From RYN-417 sp043743105 (GTDB taxonomy: Bacteria; Patescibacteriota; Saccharimonadia; Saccharimonadales; JACDBH01), in NCBI GenBank assembly GCA_043743105.1, contig JAYTXD010000035.1:1-29030 (forward strand): a stretch of DNA of 29,030 bases, written 5' to 3'. The notes under the pieces are model-generated. The model made no database searches. It was not told where the DNA came from and worked only from the letters and a program-made list of their open reading frames with translations. Shown here piece after piece: positions 22,312 through 28,756 of this stretch (the first letter of the stretch is position 1; every line of letters starts with the position of its first letter). Position numbers and translations under genes: made by a program.

Positions 22312-23913
22312 TTACCACTCTATCCGTACTGGCTTTAGTATATATTTACCAACCTTACGAAGCTTTTCGATAACGGGGATTGCTTCTTCCAAGCTAAACA
22401 ACGATGATAGACCCAGGTGTACGATCATTGTGACGAGTGTTATTAGGCCAAGCTTAAAGCCAAGTGTAAATAATCCTCTATCCGTGCTGCGCAATGGAAA
22501 AACCTGGACCATTATGTAAGTTGCAACAACGCTAAAACCCGTAACCGAGAAAATCCGCCATAAACCTCCCCAAAAACGAATATCAAATAGCTTGTGATCT
22601 TTGATAAGCATCACCGTAAAGAGGACTACCACTTCTGTAGCTGCCACAATAGTTTGTGCAAGTGCCAAACCGGCAATATTGTAGTGCTGAGGTTTAGAAA
22701 GTTGCCAAGCAAGCAAAATGTTGAGTGCAATGGCAAATATTGAGACACCTAATGGTGTCCAGGTGTCTTTTTGGGCATAAAAATAACGCGAGATAATAGC
22801 ATAGATGATGCGAAAGAAAATAGCTCCACACAAAAATCCAAAGATAGCCGTAATTTCGTTGGAGCCGCGGGTAAAGATTAAGCGTGCTAAATATCCACGG
22901 CCAAAAAAACAGATGACCACAAGCGGGATTGCAATCCAAATCATAGCGCGCAATATCCTTAAGAAATCTTGACGGAACAAATCTGGCCGACCTTGGCTGA
23001 GGCGCTCTGTAAGCCGAGGGAAGGCCGCGGTAGCAATAGTTGTTCCGATGAGCTGGATAGGCACCATATGGAGTGTATAGGCGTTTTCGTAATAGCTAAT
23101 ACTACCCGCCCCAAGCCTACTACCAAAGTTTGTCTCTACAATACTGTTAATAGAATCGATGCCTTGGTCAATTGACCGCGGCGGCAGCTGACGTAATACC
23201 CGCTTAAAATCAGGGTTCTTGAAGTTGATTTTATTATGGTAGACAAAGTCTAACCCACCAAGCCCAAACAATACGACCAATAGCTGCAAAACTGCACCAA
23301 TAAACGCACCAATACCAAGCCCAACAATGCCGATGTTATCCCGAAATACAAAAATACTCGCGATAATGGCGACGTTATAAAACAATGGTGCAACTGCATA
23401 AAAGAAAAACCTACCAAATGTTTGCTGTACAGCAGTCAAAATGCCTGAGATGGTAAACAAAAATGGGTTAAAAGCCACAAAGCGCATGATAATAGCTGCA
23501 TTGTGCTTTTGGTCCGGCGTAAGACCTGGGGCTACTACATGAAGTAAAGGCTCCGCAAACACTAGAATAATGACCCCAACTATACCCATTACGATAGCCA
23601 GCATATTAAGTAAGCTCGTTGCAATCTCCCAGGCACCCTTGTGATCATTTTTTTCGAGATGATCGGCAAGAATTGGTATAAATGCTACCCCTAAGGCACC
23701 AGCAGCAATAGTATAGAAAAAGAAATCGGGAATCTTAAAAGCTGCAAAAAAGGCGTCGGTACTTTGGCCGCCAAACTGAGAAAAGTTAGCATTAACTAGC
23801 TTAACGCGTAAAAAGCCTAAAATTTGCCCAAATAATGCAGCAACTATCAAAAGTGCAGCTGCATTGCCAAGCGATATCTTCTTATTGGCACGGTCAAAGA
23901 ATTTGGATTTCAT
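22312..23913 (-). CDS. murJ: Lipid II flippase MurJ (MviN)
   Basis: 533 residues with about 14 hydrophobic helices, the MurJ/MOP layout. The N-terminal GFLRVKLVNANFSQFGGQSTDAF and FFYTIAAGALGVAFIPIL, and the mid-protein GAGSISYYENAYTLHMVPIQ with GTTIATAAFPRLTE, are family signatures. It flips the peptidoglycan precursor lipid II to the outer leaflet and implies a peptidoglycan wall. A TATACT box (23924-23929, minus strand) ends 10 nt before the ATG, giving a leader of about 3 nt. The MITE-like repeat lies 55 bases upstream. Confidence 0.95.
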   Translation of the reverse strand: MKSKFFDRANKKISLGNAAALLIVAALFGQILGFLRVKLVNANFSQFGGQSTDAFFAAFKIPDFFFYTIAAGALGVAFIPILADHLEKNDHKGAWEIATSLLNMLAIVMGIVGVIILVFAEPLLHVVAPGLTPDQKHNAAIIMRFVAFNPFLFTISGILTAVQQTFGRFFFYAVAPLFYNVAIIASIFVFRDNIGIVGLGIGAFIGAVLQLLVVLFGLGGLDFVYHNKINFKNPDFKRVLRQLPPRSIDQGIDSINSIVETNFGSRLGAGSISYYENAYTLHMVPIQLIGTTIATAAFPRLTERLSQGRPDLFRQDFLRILRAMIWIAIPLVVICFFGRGYLARLIFTRGSNEITAIFGFLCGAIFFRIIYAIISRYFYAQKDTWTPLGVSIFAIALNILLAWQLSKPQHYNIAGLALAQTIVAATEVVVLFTVMLIKDHKLFDIRFWGGLWRIFSVTGFSVVATYIMVQVFPLRSTDRGLFTLGFKLGLITLVTMIVHLGLSSLFSLEEAIPVIEKLRKVGKYILKPVRIEW

Positions 23914-23968
23914 ACTACGTATTAGTATACCCTCTAGCTGTCTAAGTTTGTGTGCGTTTTTTGGTTTA
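23914..23968 (-). promoter_or_regulatory. murJ promoter region
   Basis: Contains the -10 TATACT at 23924-23929. No convincing -35, because the repeat element begins at 23969. The insertion may have displaced upstream promoter sequence. Confidence 0.35.
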
Positions 23969-24132
23969 CTCGGGCTTACGCAAAATGGCGTGCCGATCTG
24001 GGACTGATTCGGCTGTGGTAAAAACTGTTTTATTAGCTGGAGGCGTATCTATTAGATACGGTGACAGGTAAAAAACAGTTTTTACCCAGTCGAGCAGTGT
24101 CAGGTCAGCTCGGTAGTATGCGTAAGCCCGAG
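23969..24132 (+). mobile_element. 164-bp MITE-like repeat, complete copy
   Basis: Perfect 14-bp terminal inverted repeats, CTCGGGCTTACGCA (23969-23982) and TGCGTAAGCCCGAG (24119-24132), flanked by TTTA on both sides (23965-23968, 24133-24136), as expected of a target duplication. It has no coding capacity. Inside, GGTAAAAACTGTTTT (starting about 24016) can pair with AAAACAGTTTTTACC (ending about 24086), enclosing a CGTATCT-ATT-AGATACG hairpin. The left 130 bases recur at 9776-9905. It lies between ftsH (3' side) and murJ (5' side). The remaining gap to ftsH (24137-24194) holds only a weak CCCTcAAC/GTTaAGGG hairpin. Confidence 0.8.
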
Positions 24133-24194
24133 TTTATTTGACTATAGCCAAACAGACCCTCAACCTGTGTTAAGGGCTCGTTAACTGTAGGGTA

Positions 24195-26066
24195 TTAGTA
24201 GAGTGCTGCTGTCTTTGGCATGTGAGAATCTTTGAGAATCTCTATAACTTCTGCGGCTTCAACGGTTTCTTTTTCGAGCAGGGCGTCTTTGAGCGCATCC
24301 AGTTTCTTGAGGTTCGCCTTAATGACTTCGCGGGCACGTGTTGCTGCTTCGGAGATCAGTGCTTCAACTTCGTCATCTATAGCCTTCGCTGTTTCGTCGG
24401 AGTATGTGCGTTCTTGCACCATGCGCTCGATCATCATTCCTTCTTCGACATGGAATACTTGGTTACGGAGCTTTTTGCCCATACCCTGGTTTACAATCAT
24501 TTCGCGGGCAAGCTCGGCTGCTTTTTGGAGGTCACTACCGGCACCAGTTGTAACACGCTCACTACCATATCTAACTTCTTCAGCAATACGTCCACCTAGC
24601 ATACGTGCCAAGATATCTTTGTACTCAATGATGCTGTGATAGCTTTTATCCTCAGGCGGTATAAACCACGTGACGCCACCAGTACCACCACGGGGGATAA
24701 TAGTAACTTTGTGTACCATGTCGCTGTCGGGTAATACATGCCCAACAATTGCGTGTCCGGCTTCGTGGTAGGCGGTCATTTCTTTTTCAGAATCAGACAT
24801 AATCTTACTCTTACGCTCAGGTCCTATAGCAACTTTTTCAAATGCCTGCGTTACATCATTTTGGGTAATTTCGTGTCGGTTTTCACGGGCCGCTAAGATT
24901 GCAGCTTCGTTGGCAATATTACTAAGATCAGCACCACTACTACCGGCAGATTTTGCTGCTAATGCATCAAGGTCAACGTTTTTTGCAAGTGGCTTTTTGG
25001 TAAAATGAATCTTTAAAATTGCTTCACGGTCTTTACGATCTGGAAGGCCAATATTGACGCGACGGTCAAAACGACCTGGGCGGAGTAATGCCGGGTCGAG
25101 TACATCGGCGCGGTTAGTTGCGGCTAGGACAATAACGTTTGTACCTTGTTCAAAGCCATCCATTTCGACCAAGATTTGGTTGAGTGTTTGCTCGCGCTCA
25201 TCATGACCACCACCCATACCACTGCCACGCCGACGGCCGACGGCATCAATTTCATCAACAAATATAATGCACGGGGAATTCTTTTTAGCCTTGGCAAATA
25301 AATCACGGACACGCGATGCACCGACACCTACAAACATTTCAACAAACTCCGAGCCGGAGATACTAAAGAACGGCGTATTTGCCTCACCAGCAACGGCGCG
25401 GGCCAACATAGTCTTGCCGGTACCAGGAGGACCAACTAGCAAAACACCCTTAGGTATACGTGCGCCAACCGCCTCAAACTTTTTAGGAAACTTCAAAAAC
25501 TCCACGACTTCTTGTAAGTCTTGTTTAGCCTCATCCGACCCAGCGATATCTTTAAATGTTACTTTGTCTTTTTCGTTGCCATATAACCGCGCTTTGCTCT
25601 TACCAAAGCTCATCGCTTGGTTTCCCTGGCCTTGCGCGCCCCTGATTACAAAGAAGAATAACGCACCAAATATGATGATTGGCAAAATAATAGTAACCGC
25701 GGCGTTAGCCCATAAACTGCCGGCTTCAGATGCTTTTTTATACTCAACGGTTACTTTCGACTGATCCAGGCCGTCATCTTTGACCAAACTCGTATTAGGA
25801 TCTTTTTGACTACTGATTGTTGCTTTACTCTGACCCTTTTCAGTTACTTGCAGATTTGTACCGCTAACAACAATACTAGAGTACTTTCCTGCGTTGGCAT
25901 TTTGCACAACTTCGCTGAGCGCCACATTCTTTAGCGTACTCGGCTGATTGTAGCCTGCATAAATGACAGCACCAATGAGCGCCAAAATAGCTATAAAGCC
26001 AAAGTTCTTGAGCCCTTTGCGACGATTAATATTTTTCCCTGATGGTTTAAACGGTTTGTTATCCAT
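24195..26066 (-). CDS. ftsH: ATP-dependent zinc metalloprotease FtsH
   Basis: 623 residues. N-terminal helix (about 24-40), an extracytoplasmic domain, a second helix (AAVTIILPIIIFGALFFFVI), then AAA+ with Walker A GPPGTGKT, Walker B CIIFVDEIDAVG and second region of homology ATNRADVLDPALLRPGRFDR, and the zinc protease motif HEAGH. It is a membrane-anchored hexamer that degrades damaged membrane and regulatory proteins. A leader of about 20 nt has an SD (AAGGAA) 6 nt before the ATG. A degenerate CIRCE lies upstream, hinting at HrcA control. Confidence 0.98.
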   Translation of the reverse strand: MDNKPFKPSGKNINRRKGLKNFGFIAILALIGAVIYAGYNQPSTLKNVALSEVVQNANAGKYSSIVVSGTNLQVTEKGQSKATISSQKDPNTSLVKDDGLDQSKVTVEYKKASEAGSLWANAAVTIILPIIIFGALFFFVIRGAQGQGNQAMSFGKSKARLYGNEKDKVTFKDIAGSDEAKQDLQEVVEFLKFPKKFEAVGARIPKGVLLVGPPGTGKTMLARAVAGEANTPFFSISGSEFVEMFVGVGASRVRDLFAKAKKNSPCIIFVDEIDAVGRRRGSGMGGGHDEREQTLNQILVEMDGFEQGTNVIVLAATNRADVLDPALLRPGRFDRRVNIGLPDRKDREAILKIHFTKKPLAKNVDLDALAAKSAGSSGADLSNIANEAAILAARENRHEITQNDVTQAFEKVAIGPERKSKIMSDSEKEMTAYHEAGHAIVGHVLPDSDMVHKVTIIPRGGTGGVTWFIPPEDKSYHSIIEYKDILARMLGGRIAEEVRYGSERVTTGAGSDLQKAAELAREMIVNQGMGKKLRNQVFHVEEGMMIERMVQERTYSDETAKAIDDEVEALISEAATRAREVIKANLKKLDALKDALLEKETVEAAEVIEILKDSHMPKTAALY

Positions 26067-26091
26067 AATTTTCCTTGCCTAAGTGTCACTT

Positions 26092-26097
26092 ATTATA
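26092..26097 (-). promoter_or_regulatory. -10 box of ftsH
   Basis: TATAAT on the minus strand, 25 nt before the ATG. No good -35 at the right distance. The CIRCE-like palindrome lies 10 bases further upstream. Confidence 0.55.
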
Positions 26098-26106
26098 CAG
26101 ATAGAG

Positions 26107-26133
26107 TTGGCACTCGTATAGAAGCCATGCCAA
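26107..26133 (-). promoter_or_regulatory. Candidate CIRCE operator upstream of ftsH
   Basis: Plus-strand TTGGCACTC-N9-CCATGCCAA: the exact 9-9-9 CIRCE geometry. The left arm is identical to that of dnaK, and the right arm matches at six of nine bases (TGCCAA). It lies in the 72-base tilS-ftsH gap. Confidence 0.55.
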
Positions 26134-26138
26134 AACCA

Positions 26139-27041
26139 CTACAGATTAATGAGCTTAGCTGTCTTTTTACCAAATACAATTTGGTAGTTCTTATCTAGTA
26201 CGAGCGTTGTTTTAGGCCGAGCCGTTTTTATGGCAATTGTTGCCTTTTCTAATTGTTTTCGGTCAAATTCTCGCTTTCCGTTACTCCGCAACCATTCGCC
26301 CACCAGCTCTCTAGCTACAAAATGCGGCAACATAGAAACGTCGTAGCGGCGAAGTGTCGTAAGCTTTGGCTGGACGTGCAACATTGTCCGCAGCTCATTG
26401 TCAATTGCGTGGTTGAGATCTGCTTGGCGACGAGTTATCTGCTTTAATTGGTTAAACTTTTCTGGAGATAGCTCGCGCACGCGGGGCAAAATACGGTGCC
26501 GTATATAATTTCGTCGATATCGCACATCTTCATTAGTGCTATCCTCTCGCCATTCCAGCTTATTGCTCATGGCATAGTCTATAAGGTGCTGTTTTGGTAA
26601 GTGCAGAAGTGGTCTTATTATTCCATCAACTGACTTTAACGAACTCAGGCCCTTACGCCCTGTGCCCCTCATAATGTTATGAGTAGCTGTTTCTAAAACG
26701 TCGTCAAAATGATGCGCCGTAATAATACCTTCGCTCCCGGTTTTTTTTTGCAGTGTCCGTAAAAACTCATATCGAGCCTTGCGTGCAGTATCCTCATTTG
26801 CACGGGGACCAAGCTTACCCTCGGCATACACAAATGGCATGTTGTACTTTCGTGCTGCGGTGGCCACAAGTTGCCTGTCTTTGCGCGAGTCATCGCGGAT
26901 ACCATGATCAAAATGTGCAACAGTAACTCGTACATGTGGCGTTTTGTACAAAATATCAAGTAAAGCCATCGAGTCAACGCCTCCGCTCACAGCGACAACA
27001 TAGTGCCCTGGTTCAATCTTTACTGTTTTTTTAATATCCAT
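26139..27041 (-). CDS. tilS: tRNA(Ile)-lysidine synthase TilS
   Basis: 300 residues from ATG 27039-27041. Longer frames reach to 27119 but would pass through an extended -10, so this start is chosen. PP-loop ATP pyrophosphatase with SGGVDS at 19-24. VAHFDHGIRDDSRKD and ITAHHFDDVLETATHNIMRGTGRKGLS are TilS signatures, as is EDSTNEDVRYRRNYIRHRILP-type sequence. It modifies C34 of tRNA-Ile(CAU) to lysidine so that AUA is read as Ile; essential. It is shorter than E. coli TilS, lacking most of the C-terminal domains, as in other minimal forms. Confidence 0.94.
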   Translation of the reverse strand: MDIKKTVKIEPGHYVVAVSGGVDSMALLDILYKTPHVRVTVAHFDHGIRDDSRKDRQLVATAARKYNMPFVYAEGKLGPRANEDTARKARYEFLRTLQKKTGSEGIITAHHFDDVLETATHNIMRGTGRKGLSSLKSVDGIIRPLLHLPKQHLIDYAMSNKLEWREDSTNEDVRYRRNYIRHRILPRVRELSPEKFNQLKQITRRQADLNHAIDNELRTMLHVQPKLTTLRRYDVSMLPHFVARELVGEWLRSNGKREFDRKQLEKATIAIKTARPKTTLVLDKNYQIVFGKKTAKLINL

Positions 27042-27048
27042 TGCTATA

Positions 27049-27054
27049 ATTTTA
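27049..27054 (-). promoter_or_regulatory. Extended -10 of tilS
   Basis: On the minus strand TGT-TAAAAT, then exactly 7 nt to the ATG at 27041. No SD. Confidence 0.6.
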
Positions 27055-27075
27055 ACAGGATGGATGTAAATATGC

Positions 27076-27084
27076 TGGTATACA
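27076..27084 (+). promoter_or_regulatory. Possible extended -10, divergent from tilS
   Basis: TGG-TATACA, 9 nt before the ATG of the 29-residue frame at 27094. It would form a divergent promoter pair with tilS. Confidence 0.35.
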
Positions 27085-27093
27085 ATCGACACC

Positions 27094-27183
27094 ATGCCCG
27101 AATTACTTTTTTTTGCCACTACAGAACTTGAGCAGAGATTTGATCAAACCGTTACTGTAATTTCTGTTATAATTGACCCCTAG
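27094..27183 (+). CDS. Possible 29-residue leader peptide before the CNNM gene
   Basis: ATG to TAG, MPELLFFATTELEQRFDQTV then TVISVIIDP. It ends 2 bases before the next ATG. It has no recognised family. It contains the -10 box of the next gene (27168-27173), which argues either for a chance frame or for an upstream peptide read through to the CNNM gene. Confidence 0.25.
   Translation: MPELLFFATTELEQRFDQTVTVISVIIDP
27165..27173 (+). promoter_or_regulatory. Extended -10 of the CNNM/CBS gene
   Basis: TGT-TATAAT; the hexamer is at 27168-27173, 12 nt before the ATG, predicting a leader of about 5 nt. Confidence 0.5.
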
Positions 27184-27185
27184 AA

Positions 27186-28157
27186 ATGGAAGGCTTTATA
27201 ATCATAATCCAAGTGGTCGTGCTTATCGGCCTGTCGGCTATTTGTTCTGGCCTTAATTTATCGCTTATGTCACTAGACGTTAGTGATCTTGAGCGGAAAG
27301 CTAGGCACGGTAACAAAAGAGCCAAACGAATTTTGCCGCTGCGTAAAAACGCCCACTTATCGCTCGCAAGTATCCTGCTTACTAATGTTGCAGTTATATC
27401 GGCAACGTCAATTATTCTTGAGCACCGTTTTAATGGACTGATTGCAGGGACTGCCAGTACGTTACTAATTGTGGTGTTTGGCGAGATCTTTCCTCAGGCA
27501 TTATTTATGAAGCATGCACTCAAAGTTACTGCGCGCCTGTCTGGCGTACTCCGTTGGATGATTGTTATCACCTATCCTGTCGCCAAGCCATTACAACTTT
27601 TGTTAGATAAATTATTCGGCCGCGAAAACAGCAAGCTCCACAGCCGCCACGAGCTCGGTATGATTATTTCTGAGCATTTGTCTAATGATAAGAGTGAACT
27701 AGATGATGACGAAGCCGAAATTATGCGCGGGGCCCTAAGTCTTAGCAGTAAACGCGTGCGTGATATAACTACCAGTATCAAGGACGTATACTGGCTTACC
27801 CTCGAGACCGTGATTGATGCCGCAAAGATTGATGAAATTAAAGAAGAAAACTGGAGCCGCATACCCATTCTTAATAAAGAGCGCACCGAAGCTTACGGCG
27901 TACTCCTAATGAAGGACTTGGTTGATATAGACTTTGACTCTCATAGTTACCGTGTTGAAGAACTACCGCTTAAGGCTACAGAAACTGTTGGAAGCATGAC
28001 CGCATTAGACACTATGTTCCGCAAGTTTATTAGTGCCCATACGCACCTTATGCCCGTCGAAAAAAACGATATGATTATTGGCATTGTTACCATCGAAGAC
28101 CTTATCGAAGAAATTATTGGCCACGAAATCGAAGACGAATCCGATTTAGAGCTGTAG
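27186..28157 (+). CDS. CNNM/CorC-type DUF21 and CBS-pair membrane protein
   Basis: 323 residues. DUF21 (CNNM) transmembrane domain in the first 145 residues: helices at about 4-24, 62-80, 85-107 and 120-138, with SGLNLSLMSLDVSDLERKARHG, a family hallmark. A CBS pair follows (about 195-315: IKDVYWLTLETVIDAA, IPILNKERTEAYGVLLMKDL, THLMPVEKNDMIIGIVTIED), ending in EEIIGHEIEDESD. The C-terminal CorC/HlyC transporter-associated domain is absent. Family role: Mg2+/Co2+ export or sensing; older annotations say hemolysin. It is monocistronic, ahead of tRNA-Met. Confidence 0.9.
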   Translation: MEGFIIIIQVVVLIGLSAICSGLNLSLMSLDVSDLERKARHGNKRAKRILPLRKNAHLSLASILLTNVAVISATSIILEHRFNGLIAGTASTLLIVVFGEIFPQALFMKHALKVTARLSGVLRWMIVITYPVAKPLQLLLDKLFGRENSKLHSRHELGMIISEHLSNDKSELDDDEAEIMRGALSLSSKRVRDITTSIKDVYWLTLETVIDAAKIDEIKEENWSRIPILNKERTEAYGVLLMKDLVDIDFDSHSYRVEELPLKATETVGSMTALDTMFRKFISAHTHLMPVEKNDMIIGIVTIEDLIEEIIGHEIEDESDLEL

Positions 28158-28197
28158 CCTTTCGCTAAATCTAACGCTAGCTAACAGATACGAAACA

Positions 28198-28206
28198 TGC
28201 TACAAT
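28198..28206 (+). promoter_or_regulatory. Extended -10 of tRNA-Met
   Basis: TGC-TACAAT, 16 nt before the mature tRNA 5' end. -35 not evident. Confidence 0.5.
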
Positions 28207-28222
28207 GCACTTTGTATTTTGC

Positions 28223-28299
28223 GGCGATGTAGCTCAGTTGGTTAGAGCACAGGACTCATAAGCCTGGGGTCACAAGTTCGAATCTTGTCATCGCTACCA
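28223..28299 (+). tRNA. tRNA-Met (elongator type, anticodon CAT), CCA encoded
   Basis: Cloverleaf: acceptor GGCGATG/CATCGCT with a G1-U72 pair, D arm GCTCAGTTGGTTAGAGC, anticodon stem CAGGA/GCCTG around CTCATAA (last pair A-G mismatched), variable GGGTC, T arm ACAAG-TTCGAAT-CTTGT, discriminator A, CCA 28297-28299. The overall pattern follows elongator Met. A tRNA-Ile(CAT), the TilS substrate, cannot be fully excluded from the sequence alone. Confidence 0.93.
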
Positions 28300-28310
28300 T
28301 TAAGTAAATT

Positions 28311-28348
28311 AAAAACCCACCAAAGGTTATGCCCTTTGGTGGGTTTTT
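28311..28348. terminator. Strong bidirectional terminator
   Basis: Stem AAAAACCCACCAAAGG (28311-28326) and CCTTTGGTGGGTTTTT (28333-28348) with a 6-nt loop. T-runs occur on both strands, so it can end tRNA-Met from the left and the small minus-strand transcript from the right. Confidence 0.93.
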
Positions 28349-28357
28349 GTTAGAGTT

Positions 28358-28483
28358 CTATAACTTAGCAATGTCGCTATCAATTGCGACAAATTGGATA
28401 TCGCTGGTTGGCAAGAATTCGTAGGCTAGTTTTGTGAGTAATGACATGTGTTTTTTTCGCTTTCGTAACATTTTTAGTTTCAT
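28358..28483 (-). CDS. Possible 41-residue small protein in a short minus-strand transcription unit
   Basis: ATG 28481-28483 to TAG 28358-28360, starting MKLKMLRKRKKH, with an internal ATG at 28447 (MSLLTKLAYEFLP and then TSDIQFVAIDSDIAKL). The part after the second ATG has protein-like composition. No SD precedes either ATG. A consensus promoter upstream and the terminator directly downstream define a transcript of roughly 210 nt, so it may equally be a small RNA. Confidence 0.4.
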   Translation of the reverse strand: MKLKMLRKRKKHMSLLTKLAYEFLPTSDIQFVAIDSDIAKL

Positions 28484-28524
28484 ATTTTTGTTTAAGATTT
28501 TTATATTTGATCCTAACGCTACGT

Positions 28525-28553
28525 AGTATACATTATGCTTGTGCTTTTGTCAA
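28525..28553 (-). promoter_or_regulatory. Consensus promoter facing away from the RRM gene
   Basis: On the minus strand: -35 TTGACA (28548-28553), 17-nt spacer, -10 TATACT (28525-28530). Predicted start is near 28518. One of the two best promoters in the window, yet no sizeable gene follows it before the terminator at 28348-28311. Confidence 0.8.
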
Positions 28554-28660
28554 GTATATACCCCTGTTTAGTTGGAAAGTTTGCATTGCTATTAATGCTT
28601 GTTCGTGCTTTACTATAGCTACAGGTACTAATCTGTTCAAACAGAGTTCGTAGCAGTTCG

Positions 28661-28745
28661 CCTTGATTGTGCAAGCAAGAGAGAAACAACGGTTCGCGGT
28701 TCTAAAGACGGAAAAGTGGTCGACCTGAAGTGTTAACAATCAAGG
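28661..28745 (+). promoter_or_regulatory. SD-sequestering stem in the leader of the RRM gene
   Basis: CCTTGATTGT (28661-28670) is exactly complementary to ACAATCAAGG (28736-28745). The 3' arm includes AAGG of the SD AAGGAA (28742-28747), which serves the ATG at 28757. The 65-nt loop contains further short self-complementary parts (for example GGTCGACC). Apart from this, the 28554-28756 stretch shows no gene I trust and no certain promoter. Confidence 0.6.
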
Positions 28746-28756
28746 AAAACTATACA

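Noticed and set aside
24141..24194. Hairpin CCCTcAAC/GTTaAGGG after ftsH as its terminator
   Set aside because: Stem is mismatched and has no T-run on the minus strand.
24222..25764. Long open frames antisense to ftsH
   Set aside because: Shadows of a strongly conserved gene; composition unlike proteins, no promoters or SD.
28441..28739. Open frames of about 70 codons on both strands before the RRM gene
   Set aside because: No start signals, Cys/Phe-rich odd composition; the stretch is better explained as promoter and structured leader.
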